Positions 47,049 to 58,566 of a stretch of DNA of 64,000 nt are shown one piece after another. The stretch lies in the NCBI GenBank assembly GCA_027559495.1, contig JAMXSV010000028.1, positions 2,232,001 to 2,296,000 of the forward strand, in the 5' to 3' direction. The stretch's first letter is position 1. The number at the start of each line of letters is the position of its first letter. The stretch is from Aurifilum marmelostoma (lineage: Eukaryota; Ascomycota; Sordariomycetes; Diaporthales; Cryphonectriaceae). The translations under genes were made by a program, and so were the position numbers. The notes below the pieces were generated by a model. That model was not told where the DNA came from, did no database searches, and saw only the letters and a program-made list of their open reading frames with translations.

Positions 47049-50000
47049 ATGGCTGACGGTGGTCCCAAGGACCCCGTTGACATTGCGGCTGCCCGCACAG
47101 GTGTGCCTCCTACCGCTGACTTTCTGCCACTGGATGACAGCGACAGCCAAGACCAAGACGCGCCTGGTGATGAACAGGACGACGATGGATCTGCTTCAGA
47201 TGTGTCCATGGCAGCCGAGAGTGACGAGGAGGACACCGCCAACACAGCCATCCCCCGGCCACCAGCTGCTCAGTCTGACCCACACCCCTCGGCAGCGGCA
47301 GTGGGACACCACCACACTGTTGGGCAAGGGGAGGGCTTGGCCAAAAAGCGCAAGTCTATTGACGATGCGCCGCCTCATGATGCCAGTAGGAGGAGAATTT
47401 CGGATTCGTTCAAAAAGGTGAAAGTGGGTGACTCCAGGGCAGAGCGTAACGGACGTGGCAGCTCCTTGAAAGATCCCTCTCTCTTTCCCGCCGAAGTGTG
47501 GCATCACATATTTGGTAATTGTCCTCCCAAGACTCTGGGCAGACTACTTCTCGTCTGCCGGCTTTTCAACGTGTATCTGGATCCTTCATCCACAATACGG
47601 TGCGAAAGACCCTTTCCTCCTTCTCGCAGTTCTTTACCAATCCTGAAGCCCAACGCCATCTGGCAGGCTTCACGACGACGTTTTTGGCCTGGCATGCCCA
47701 GCCCATTACAGGACAAGTCAGAGCTGTACATGTGGCAACTGTCTCTGCCCGATTCTTGCCAGCATTGTGGCACCAAGCCAGGCAGTATGCCTCCCGTCGG
47801 AGCAGACCAGGATCCTTGGCAGGCCGGCCCTGGTCGTGAGGGTGTTGCGATAATATGGGCATTTGCAACGCGGTCTTGTAGCACCTGTCTTTTGAGAAAA
47901 TCGATCAAGGTTGGTCCCGATAGGGTGAAGAATATACGTGTTTGTTCTAACTTTGTCGCTAGGAAATTGATATCTTGCTATCATCGTCCACACCCAGCAC
48001 CCTCATGGCGGCACTGCCATTCATATTCGTGACCCAAGACCTTCAGGCTGTACCTCCTGCAGTTGTTGAGAGGGGTCAGCCGCCAGGCATGGGCCCCTTG
48101 ACGAAGCTTTACTGGGCCAATCATGTGGAGGACTTGAAGCACGAGTTTTTTGGTGTCAAGGCTATGGGCCCTGCCACGGCTGAGGAATGGCTCAAGGGCC
48201 TGGACGGTCGTGGCCTGGAACGGCGTAATGACGCCCTCAGATGGGAAAAATGGGCACCGACCAGTGACGGCTTGGGTCTGATGAGAAGCGTCTTATATCC
48301 TGGAGAGCGGCCACCGGCAGTTGCTAGCCCGAGGGATGCAGTGTCCAGTGCTTCACAACGGCCATCTGCTCTTCACATTCCCGGCCTCGGCTCCAGCAAT
48401 GGCAGTAGTCAACCTAGCAGCCCGTCCTTTGATCCAAGTCAATGGAACAACGAGAACCCAGATCGTTTCCGTCGCTCATCAAGTGGAGCCGTCTCCTACC
48501 CGGGCCGTTGCGAGAGGACCAAAGAAGAGGTCGAGAGTCTCAAAGCTGCTCGAAAGGCTGAGATAGAACGGAGAGCGCTGGCACTAGACCCGCCACTGAC
48601 GCCGAGCATTCTGGTGCATATTCCCTCCTTCCAAGCCGCGCTACAGATCATCACTCCCTTGGACGACCAGGGCTGGGAACTTTTGAAACCACGACTTTTG
48701 GCACAAAAGCCGGATGCCGAGAGGAGGGAAAGAGAAAATGCTGCCCGGGTTCAGAAAGAGTCGAATGAGAAGCGGAATCCGCACTCCGCGGCAAAAGAAG
48801 CACGTGAGACGGACGATGCTGATTGGGACGAGGTACAGAGACCTGTTCGAGCTCGTATTGCAGGGTTCGCCGACGAGATCATCCGAGATGGTTGGGATGA
48901 CGGCGAGAAAGTCAGCAATGACACCTGCCCCAGGTTCGCAGTCGAGGTGCTCACATACATTCGCAAGCGTTTCTACGCCGAGGTCGCCAAAGATGCAGCT
49001 GTGGCACGTGCAGCTGGAAGACCAGCAGTTGTCGACGCACCACAGGGGCCGTACACGCAGAAGCTGACGCTTGAAAATATGAAATGGATCTTTGAGATGA
49101 AGGTGAAGCCTCACACTGAGCGGTACCGGAAAGAGATCTTCCTCTGCAATGGTTGCGAGGTTACTACGAGGTACTACGGCTTCGAGGGCGTCATCCAGCA
49201 TTACGCTGCAAAGCACACTCATGCTCTCAGCATCGGCAACGTGGTCGTTCACTGGAGAGCCGAATGGCCCGAACACCCGCCTTTTACGTCGGAACGAAAG
49301 CCTTCAAAGACCAGCTTCTATCCAGCTCAACCACCTGGTACAAACGGCCACCAACAACCACTAGGACCTCCACAACCACATCAGTCCGTCACGGGTGGTC
49401 CACCTCCGCCCCCAGCTCCAGCTTATGGGCTGTCATCATGGGGTGAGGGGTATGCTCAGGGAACACAAGCCCCCTACCCGGCGACGACTGGTGGCTACGC
49501 TCCCTCTCAAGGCTATCAGGCGGGGTTCTACCCTTCTTCAGACTCTACTCGGCCCTTTCTTGGTTCTCAGCCTCCACAGCCGAGCTTCAATGGGCTCGGG
49601 CAATCGCAGACCGCAGGGCCGTACAGCTACAATTACGGGGCGTACCAGAGCAACAGCCAAATTGGCTATCAGCCACCTCCATTCTCGAGTCAACATGCAA
49701 CTCATCTCGAGGAAATGGCGCGTATGGCCCGGGAGCTCTGGAATTGGACGTCCAACATGAAAGACACGCTTTCTATTGTGAGGGTCCAGGTGGTCATATA
49801 CCATCTGGCCAAACGATTCCATGCAAAATTCGGCATCCCGCTCCCACTTTCGACCTTCATTGATGGTCTGTCCAACCACAAAGACATGAGACCTGTACGG
49901 AATGTGAATGGCTTGATCTGCCGGGTGTGTCATCTTGGGATCGGTGGCTACGTCGCTCCTGAGGAGGAACGCAAGTCATGGTCCTTGCCTCAGCTGACCG

Positions 50001-51838
50001 CTCACTTCCAGTCCAGGCACGTGGAGCACTTTGTGCAGATGGGTCAATACGGCCAGCCGCCAGAGTGGACCGTCGACATGGTGATGCTTCCGGAGCCCGC
50101 AGTAGTCAGCAACCTGCGTGCAGCCATCAGCATGGACGGACTCAAGTATCATCTGGTCAATGAAGCTGTGCCTCATCTGCTTGAGGCTCCAAGTGCGCAT
50201 CAAGCCGCTGCCAATGGGCAGCCTATGTGGCATGAGCAGACCGGCATGCATCATGGTTTTGCCGAAGGTCCTGCATCATTTTATGACCAAAGCAGACTGA
50301 ATGATACTGTCCAGGATCATCGCACAGGACAGTTTCAACAAGCACCAGGCGCCGCGCCCCAGCTCCTTGGTGGACCCGCCGTCTCGCATGCCTATACCGA
50401 GCAGCCACCGCCTCCACCACCACCGCCAGCCGCGAGCACAGATCCAGTCTTGGCAGCTGGGACTCCTGCATCACCTCCAACGGCTACCACAATCTATCCT
50501 ACCGTGCCACTGAGTCACAGTGATGATGGCGGATCCCGCTCGTCCCAGGGCTACCGTGGAGGCCGCGATCAACACTCGAGACATTCGAAGAAGAACAAGA
50601 AGAAGGGCGGCAACAATCGAGATGTTAGCGATGAGGAGGTGCGGAAACGTACTGAAGAAGAGCAAAAAATGGCGGAAGAAGAAGCAGAACGGGAGGCAGA
50701 TGTAATTCGCGCCATGTGGGCAGCGGACAGAGCCAACGCTGCCGGCAAGACTCTGCGCCCCGACGGTGGCAAAGCAGGAGAACGGGAAAATACTGGCAAA
50801 TCCGGCTACTCTTCGAAGCCATCCTCCAAGCCAGGAACTCCCAAGCAGCGGAACAGGTTTCAATCAAGGCCGCCAAGGAACTCTCCTCGCAGAGACGAAC
50901 GCGCGAGTCCCTTGATTTCTCGGGAAATGAGTCAAGCTCCTCCTTCTGCTCAGAGGGAGTCTTCTCATCGTGGGCATCAGCTGTCCAATGTTTCTTATGT
51001 GGACGAAGTACGAGAGAACTCATCTCGCAGGGACTGGCCACAGGCAGCCGATGCCTATCGTGAGTACAGTGTGCCGCCGCCTCCTCCGGATGCTCGACGT
51101 CGCACATCGCGATCCCCTACCCACATGGAATATGGTCGACCACCAGTTCATCAATATCGCCAGAGGTCTCCATTTCGCCAACCAGTCGAGCCCCTGCACC
51201 AGTCCAGGGATCTTATACCACTGGACGAGCGAGGGCCTCGGCCTCAAGACGACCATGTGCCTCGCGAATATTCGGCGCCGCAGGGTGACCTGATTGAGAT
51301 TGAGATTATTGAGTACCGCAGACCAGATGGCACTGTCTGGATCGAGGAGCGGCCTCTTCGCCGCATTCCCAATACCGATACCGAGCCATATTACCGTGAT
51401 GCTCCACCGCCGCCGCCGCCGCCGGGGCGTGCAGCGTATGACCGCGCTGAACTCCCACCTGTTCCTGGATCGTATCAACAGCGAAGACAGCCCCCAGCAC
51501 CAGGATCTGACGAGCCGATCCTTCTTTCTGCAGGCTCATCATACCATCCAGACCAGCCTTCGCGTCCAAATTTTGAGCCTTATCCTCCGCCACTTGAAAG
51601 AGCCTACCCGCGTGCGCCGCCTCCTCCTCCTCCTCCACAACCACCATCCGCGGCTGATCCAGCCATGTACGACCCACGATATCCCTCGGACGCTCCACCG
51701 AGGCGTGAAGACCCTGCACCTCGTCGTCCACTGTCACAGAACGCTCAAATGTACTACGAAGAGGAGTACGACCCTCGCTTCCCGGCTGGGCCGCCTCCCG
51801 GGATACCTGCGCATCCTCCGAGGACGACGAGGTACTAG
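47049..51838 (+). CDS. Large F-box and zinc-finger-like protein with disordered C-terminus
   Basis: Probable SCF ubiquitin-ligase adaptor or nuclear scaffold; the substrate is unknown. Exon 1 is 47049-47909, the intron 47910-47962 (GTTGGT donor, CTAAC branch site, CGCTAG acceptor), and exon 2 ends at 51838, giving 1578 residues. An acidic, disordered N-terminus precedes an F-box (about 144-180: LFPAEVWHHIFGNCPPKTLGR). Two CxxC pairs (C237/C240 and C277/C280) could bind zinc. Two further fingers of the form CxxC-x14-H-x4-H and CxxC-x24-H-x4-H lie near residues 681 and 939. The last 550 residues are rich in Pro, Arg and Tyr with poly-Pro runs. I recall fungal homologues sharing the PNAIWQASRRRFWP block, without a named function. 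The GTTGGT donor is weak, but the frame requires a splice here. Confidence 0.86.
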
Positions 51839-52549
51839 CAGGGCATACGATATCCGTACCGATGAATTCCTGCTCTACACAAGCGGGTGAGCTTTGTAAG
51901 CAGGGGTGTCTACGACTCGTGTGGAGGATTTTCTTTAGTGGAAGTTGACCTTTTTTTTTTTTTTTTTCTTTCTCGTCTCTCTCCCATGATGAGGCTCATC
52001 ATAGAAAGGAGAGGTGATCATTTTTGCTTTGATTCTTGCTTTGCTTAGCTACACACTGATCATGGTAATGTTGATGAGAAAGAAGACAAAAGAAAAAAAG
52101 AATGGAAAATACTCAAAACGTTCAATGTAAAAATGTGTAAAGTATCAAAGGTCTTTTCTATTGAGATAGATGACTTTCTTTGGGTTGAGCTGTTGCGGGT
52201 TTGGGTGTGGAGCAAAGTACATGTTTATACATACAATCCAGTGGTTTGAGAGGCGAATTCTTCCAGCCGCCGCATCCCCAGCCTCGCCAACCCATCCCTT
52301 CCGCCCACGCCTTTTGTTTTTTTATTCTCCTTCTTTCCTCTATGTCTCATCCAAAAGTTCCCAGCACCAAAAACACGAGATCCGTCTCCGGCTCAGGTCC
52401 TCTGTCATCACACCAATCATCTATCATCTGTCGTCACAAGCATGGCTCCATCCTTCACCCACTATCTCTGTACACGTCAGGCTCACCCGGTCCTTAGTTG
52501 TCGGATCCAGCCGTCCCCCTCACAGTATCTATCAGGTACAGATATCGCT
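51839..52549. other. Convergent 3' region between the F-box gene and vps1
   Basis: About 710 bp, including a T run near 51951-51967. Holds two 3'UTRs; no gene supportable. Confidence 0.5.
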
Positions 52550-55208
52550 CTACACCACCTCGCCAATGATCTTGGCAGCCTCCTTGTACGTCTGGAGCAG
52601 CTTCTCGCACTTCTCGCGCTCCTTCTTGATGCCGTCGTCCTCGTACAGCAGCTCCTCGAAGAGCGACTCCCGGTACAGCTCGCTGACCAGGCGGTTCTGG
52701 ACCTCATCGCGGCAGTGGTTGACCAGCAGGTGCATGATGGCTTTGGGGACCTGGTCGGCGATGGACTCGCGGACGATGTTGAAGTAAGACGAGATCAGCG
52801 CCCTAATCAGCTCCGTCTCCATCTGCTCCCGATCGGTCATAGCCGGTTCGCCGGTGGCGCCCTATTGTGAGAATGAACCTAGTCAGCAACAATTCCCCCC
52901 CACAGATGATCCCGAGCACGAACGACAGGGATTACTTACAAAGTCGGCACCCCGAGGTGTCGAGCTAAACATAAAGTCGTCCGACCCGGATAATGGCGGC
53001 ACAGCCTGGATGGGCGAGCGCAGCGCTGGCTCCTGTTGCCTTATGCTCTGGGCAAATGACGGCTCGGAGCTCTGGCTGACATGGCGCCCAATGTTCGGAC
53101 TGTGCGTATGTGCGGGCATTGCTGGCTGGGAACCGTCCTTGCCGAAGAAGTAGTTTAGGAAGGAATCCTTCGCGCCGCCGCCTGCACCCTGTTGGTTATA
53201 TCTCATTGGTGAGCTTGCGCGGGCTCCGTTCAGTGCTGCCGTGACGCTGCTGGTCCCGTTTTCCTTGACTGCTGGCGACATGCTTCGTGCGGCGCCCTTG
53301 GCCTGTGTCTTGCGGATCGAGGCGTGCTCAGCCTTTTCAACAACGCTTGTCGACTCCTCCTCCTCGACCTCCTCAGTACCATTAGCGCCAAGTTCCTTGA
53401 GACGCCTGCGCTCTCTCCGCTCACGCTCCTCCTGGATGAGGCGTTTGCGCTCCCTCTCCTGCTTGGCGCCCACAACGTTGCTCATTGCTGCCGCAGCGCC
53501 AAGGAAGTTGGGGTGGTTGGTGTTGATATAGGCACGCTGTATCGAGATTAGAGACTCTACGTAAGACGACGAGGGCCCCAGGCGTTCCCGCAGCAGATCC
53601 GACACCACCTCAATCAGCTTGGCCTGCAACCTCGGGAAGCGCGACAGCTCTGTGTTACCACAAGTGTGGCAGATCTTGATGAGTTCCTCATACACCAGTT
53701 CAACACAGCGTTGACTTGGTATCTCCAGCATCTTGATCTGGGGCTTCACGAGGAGGTCAAATGCCATCTCTGGAACGAACAGACTAGGCCGCGGGCCGGT
53801 GGAGTTCCTGATAGCCGTACGGATGTCGAGGGCAGTGAGGTTTGACGTCGGGTCGATTGACTCGAGGGACATGCCAAAGACGGAGTTGAAGATGTAGTAT
53901 ATCCGGGCACCACCACACAGCTCTTTTGTAGAGATCTCGGTCGAGGTACCGTCGATGGAGGCGATGAAAGAGGACGCAAAGCGGGTCATCAACTGGAGGA
54001 TGAGAGAGCCCCGATGTTCTCTGCCACTGAACTGCATGTTGCCATAGCTGGCCAGTTCCTGCTGCGTCTGGCCCATGAGTGTGTTCAGCCGAGCTTTGAT
54101 GTCGGGGAGACGGTCTCTGATGTGTGCCATGAGTGTCGTGTTCAGCGTCTTGGCCAGGAACCGGGTGCCACATTTCATCGCAATATTCCGGTAGGCCGGA
54201 TGCAGCTTGAAGAAGTTCTCCTCATCCTTGAGCGCCTCATCCATAGGCTTGTTGCCCTGAATATCCTGTTGTGAGCGGTTCACAACGCCGATCCAGCCCA
54301 GCTTCAGAGGATACACCCGTCCGGACAGGATGTCGAGCGCGTTGGTGCCGTGGTCCATGAGGTCGACCTTGGTTAGGACACCAATAGTCCTCCTCCCCAG
54401 GGCATCCACATGACGGGCGAGCTTGAGGGCCTCCGAGTTGACAATGTCGACGTTTGCCGGGGACACGGCGAGGATAATGCTGTTGGGCTTGGCAATGAAC
54501 TCGGAGATCAGGTTGCGCGTCTGCTTCTCGATATCTGCGGGCTGGTCACCAATAGGCACCTGGAGAAGACGAATGGGTTAGCTATTGAGACGTTTCCAAA
54601 GCTGGTCGGCCCAGCAGCGAGCAGGACTGCCTACCTTGGTCAGACCGGGCAGATCCACCAGTGTGAGGTTGAGCACGTGAGGGGAGTAGATCTTGAGGTT
54701 AATGGGCTGTCGCGTGATGCCCTTGTTGTTTCCTGCGACGCGAGCGGTCTCGTTCTCGATCTCGCGCTTGACGTCGCCAAAGTCGGTGAAGCGCCTGTTG
54801 GGGATGTGGTTGAACTCTGCCCACTCGCCAGGCCGCGCCACATTATGGTTCCATTGCGAGCTGTGGTTGGCGGCAGCAGCCTCGGCCTCCTCGTCGGGGA
54901 CGTTGATCAGCTGGAGAATCAGAGGCCGTCGGGTGACAATGCCGCTGCCTCGAGGTAGGAAATCTCGACCGACGATGTTCTCGAGGACTGAGGACTTGCC
55001 GGCAGACTGAGAGCCTACCACGACCTGTACACACACACACACAAACAAACATCAGTTGTCAGCTTCACCGAACTAAGTACTAGAGCCTCAAGAGCTGGCC
55101 TGCACATACAATCTGGGGGAGGTCGAGCGAGTCATTGCCAATGGTGTTGAAGACGAGGTCTTGCAACTTGTTGACGGTCGACAGCAGGTCGTCGCCAAGT
55201 GCAGCCAT
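52550..55208 (-). CDS. vps1: Dynamin-like GTPase Vps1
   Basis: Large GTPase for vacuolar protein sorting, endosomal and endocytic scission, and peroxisome division. Exons 55208-55110, 55024-54635, 54559-52940 and 52861-52550 encode 806 residues. GTPase motifs: P-loop GSQSAGKSS (37-45), switch and DLPGLTK (about 157-163, ending exon 2), TKVDLMD and the NRSQQDI stretch. The middle/stalk region follows, ending with FLGAAAAMSNVVGAKQ. A disordered, Ser/Pro-rich insert of roughly 150 residues takes the place of a PH domain. The GTPase effector domain closes the protein (ELIRALISSYFNIVRESIADQVPK). All introns are phase 0 with GTATGT, GTAGGC and GTAAGT donors. The first intron ends in a TG repeat that serves as its pyrimidine-containing acceptor tract. 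It is about 100 residues longer than yeast Vps1 (704), mainly from the insert. Confidence 0.95.
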
Positions 55209-56287
55209 GGCGCAGTATCTGGTCTGGCCAGTTCTGTCCCTTCTCTTGTACCTGTGATGTTGTTTGTTTTTTTCCAACTAAGTATTTTGGTCTTCGAGAA
55301 TTTCCCCAGTCAGATCTGGGAGTCGTGACTGTTCTTTCGAGACTTGCGGTCTCGAGGGCCCTGGTGTGGTCGAACCCAGGGAATAGGGGAGCACCAGTTG
55401 TGGGTAGGTAGTAGTCGAAGGAGGGAGGTATGGGGAAGAAGAGAGATCAACAAAATCTGCGGTTCTGAGGCAGCCGGGTCGACACCTCAAAGATCTGAGG
55501 ACAAGACAATTAAAAAAAGGTCGATGGATGGGTTCAGGGAGCCACTTGACAGCAGCAGGGCTCTCTTGGATTATTGTGTTGCTGTAAAAAGTAACGGTGC
55601 AGATTGGACCTTCATGCCTCTGATCCGCAGTGCCAGCGACAAGGTTGGGGACAAATTTTGGAGGGATAAGTAAGGAGGGGATTGTAACAGGCGCGTCTCC
55701 GTCATGCGGTCCAGCTCTGGGCCTGTTGGCGTTTGGCGGCCAGCCCGGCCGGTGGGGACTTGTTAGTTGGCCGTTTCCACCCCTGTCCTGCGCCGAACTC
55801 AACACGTTGACGTACCGTTTGGAAGTAGGCATAGTACTATGTAGTGCTACGGTGGTAGCGCTGGAGGCCCCCCTGGGGCCAAGCCACACGTCATCCGGCC
55901 GGGGGGAGGGAGCTGTACCATAGCGTGTATGGTTAAGCCACACACACACACGGACAGCGCTACGGATTCTGCCGGGTCATCGTCTCAACCCAAGGCTCAT
56001 TGGAAGCCAGTTCTGCCAGCATTTTTTCTCGATGGATCGACGGATGAATCTGTCCGAACAATCAGGAAGAGAGCTCTTACGTTCTAGCTTCAGGCTATCT
56101 TTTCCTGGACAGTTCCTGCAGTAGTCACCGAGAGCCAATCATACTGACTGTTACAAGGGCTGCACTGTATTCATTTGATTTTTTTATTTTCCCCCCCTCT
56201 CCTCCGCCGGCACTGAGAAGCGTTGTGTTGAGTTGAGCGTCTCGACCAGATTGCAAATCTGTTCACTCTCCTTCGTCTTCTGTCGCA
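55209..56287. other. Divergent intergenic region between vps1 and cox19
   Basis: About 1.1 kb for two promoters, with a short CA run near 55938-55950. No gene supportable. Confidence 0.5.
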
Positions 56288-56751
56288 ATGAGTGGCTACG
56301 GTCCTGGTGGCGGCCAGCTTTACACAAAGCCCACACCGTATGCATATGTATCCCCAATGCAGTCAAATTCAATCTTGTCCGATGCTGTGGATGTCCGAGC
56401 TGACCCGGGATTTTCCTTCAAGACCACAGCGAGGCAGCTTCCCTCTCGACCATGATGGTAAGATTATGCCCCATCTGATTGGCTGATGAGGTATATGGCT
56501 GGTCTAACATGCTCTCAGGCGAGTGTAAACAAGCCATGTCTTCGTACCTGGCATGCATCAAGAAGGTCAAGGGGGTCAATGAGGATTCTTGTCGAGAGCT
56601 GGCCAAGGCATATCTCTCATGTCGGATGGACCGGAACCTGATGGCCAGAGATGACTTCAAGAATTTGGGGTTTCAAAGTCCCGAGCAGAGTCCAGGAGGG
56701 GACGTCAATACGACTACGAAAGACCCCCCAGCAGGGTCGAAGAGTGCATAA
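56288..56751 (+). CDS. cox19: Cytochrome c oxidase assembly protein Cox19
   Basis: Twin-CX9C protein of the mitochondrial intermembrane space needed for copper delivery to cytochrome c oxidase. Exons 56288-56337, 56423-56457 and 56519-56751 give 105 residues. The reading is MSGYGPGGGQ, then a PP and RGSFPLDHDGEC block across the two junctions. The two helices are CKQAMSSYLAC and CRELAKAYLSC, both CX9C, followed by the family signature RMDRNLMARDDFKNLGF. The 35-nt middle exon is short but fits in phase with GTATGC and GTAAGA donors, a TTCAAG acceptor and a TCTCAG acceptor with a CTAAC branch site. No presequence, as expected for Mia40-dependent import. Conservation of all four Cys residues supports function. 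Confidence 0.94.
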
Positions 56752-57091
56752 GTGGCATGCTGCATGCTGCACTCTGCACAGGCGTCGTCAGGCACGGGGC
56801 TAGAAGGAAGGAAGGTACTTGCCGGTAAAAGGAAGAATATGCGTTGAGAATAGTCCTCGGAAGGCACGCCTGTCTCAGGGCACCTGCTGCAGACATGGCT
56901 TTGCAATCGTCCAGAACGGCAGGCGGGACAAAACAGCTCAAGTGTGATCATGCACATTACGTTGCTTTCCAGCATGTCGTTCTCGAGACCACCATCAGCC
57001 ACCTTCTCACACCAACTTTCATCTCCTATCTCGATCGACCTAGGCATATATATCTGCTACCCACCCACCATACCATCCTAATACACTCGAA
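56752..57091. other. Intergenic region
   Basis: About 340 bp between two plus-strand genes; nothing specific seen. Confidence 0.5.
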
Positions 57092-57898
57092 ATGGAGATA
57101 TTACCTGTTGCGCAAACCACAACGATCCTCACCCTGTCTCTGGCGCCGACCGCTCTCTCAGACTTGCAAACGACAATGAACAGCACCAAAGATCATGCGA
57201 ACCATGTCACCTTGGAACGCAACGTGAACGTCATATTCGTGGCGGCCTTCGCCTCTTCCTACATCTGCGGTGTCCTCTTTGGCATCATCTGGATTCTGAC
57301 ACGAGAATACGACCCGCAGGTTGGTCCGCCCTGGGTGCCCAGCATCTTCCGCACCGAGGCCTTTTGTGTCTTGTTCGAGCCACTCGTCTACGTGTGGCCC
57401 GCGATACTGTGGCCGGTCTATCTCGTGTACTGTCTTTGCTATTTCACCGCCGACAAGATCAACCACGCCACGACGTGCTGCGGGAGGCCCAGGAGGAACG
57501 CGAAGGAGCGGGCGCGGCTACAATCATTGAACGATAGCTTTGTCCATGGCGCGTCGTCTTCCGATGTCGAGCTGGCAGCGGTCCAGCCCTCACGATCCCT
57601 GATCTCGCTGGGCTCGTGTCCCACGCCGCCGCCAGCATACCAATCAAGGAACCCTTCCATGATCATGGGGAAGACCAGACTTGTCTCCACGACCGGCAGC
57701 ATGAGCCCACGCAGCTCCAGAAGCGACTCGAGCCCTTACACAGCTGGGAGCAAACTCAGGCTTGAGACCACGGCTGGCAGCATAAGCCCATGCAGCTCCA
57801 AGAGCGATCCTACGGCAGTCATAAGTCAGCCACAAGCACAAGCCGAGGGAAAAGACGATGCGTCCGGCTCGGACAATTCAGACAATTCAGAATCGTGA
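57092..57898 (+). CDS. Unrecognised two-helix membrane protein with an internal repeat
   Basis: I do not recognise a family. One exon of 268 residues; a second in-frame ATG at codon 29 could be the true start. Two hydrophobic segments are evident, about 47-70 (NVIFVAAFASSYICGVLFGI) and 95-117 (LFEPLVYVWPAILWPVYLVY), with a Cys pair just after the second. The C-terminal 130 residues are Ser/Pro-rich and carry two similar 18-residue units spaced 27 residues apart (TTGSMSPRSSRSD and TTAGSISPCSSKSD), ending in an acidic Asp/Ser tail. The long open frame, hydrophobic pattern and codon usage like its neighbours support a real gene, probably lineage-restricted. It may be a membrane protein with a cytosolic phosphorylatable tail, which is inference. 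Confidence 0.7.
   Translation: MEILPVAQTTTILTLSLAPTALSDLQTTMNSTKDHANHVTLERNVNVIFVAAFASSYICGVLFGIIWILTREYDPQVGPPWVPSIFRTEAFCVLFEPLVYVWPAILWPVYLVYCLCYFTADKINHATTCCGRPRRNAKERARLQSLNDSFVHGASSSDVELAAVQPSRSLISLGSCPTPPPAYQSRNPSMIMGKTRLVSTTGSMSPRSSRSDSSPYTAGSKLRLETTAGSISPCSSKSDPTAVISQPQAQAEGKDDASGSDNSDNSES
57677..57811 (+). repeat. Internal tandem repeat, 81-bp period
   Basis: Two 54-bp units (57677-57730 and 57758-57811) with clear nucleotide similarity inside the preceding gene, encoding TGS(M/I)SP-type Ser-rich segments. Indicates local duplication in the coding region. Confidence 0.75.
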
Positions 57899-58566
57899 GC
57901 TGGAATGTGTAGACGGACAACCTGGACGACAGGCGGTTGGTGTTGGTTGGATCAGAATGTAAAGAGCAGTTTGTAGATCAAGGAAAAATGCCAGTCTACT
58001 TTGCATTGATGTCGGTGTATTCAGGTACCACGAGCGTTTTAACATCGGGTTCTCTCCAGTCCCCCTCTAGTCTATACTCTAGTGCTAGCTTTGCTGGTAT
58101 TCAGCAGTTACAAATGTAGCTCTTCCTTTTACGATATTCTTATACTGATCTTCCATTTTTGCTGTGCAGTATTACTTCAATGAAGCCCAACGCTGTCTCG
58201 GTCTGCATCATTCCTTACTGCTAAGTCGGCTAATGCCCCACTATGGATCATTGCATTAGGGGAGCTTCCCTCCTCGCGCTATTTATGGTGTGAGACTACG
58301 ACACTTTGATTGCAACCAAGCTTCCGACGGGGCTCCTCCCCATCTGACATTTAGTGATCATCCACTATGAGCAGCTCAACGTCTACATAGTACATCTTCA
58401 AATCCATCCTCGCCATTCTTTTTCTTGACGACCCGTCAGCTCCACAGCAATCAATATTATTTCGATTCTGGACCGATTGCATCTTCATCGACTATATCAT
58501 TCAATACAGCTTAGAATTAATTCAACCCACCACCCCCATGTTGACGACCTCGACCACAATGACAAG
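57899..58566. other. Intergenic region
   Basis: About 670 bp, presumably the promoter and leader of the synthetase-like fusion gene. No other feature seen. Confidence 0.5.
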
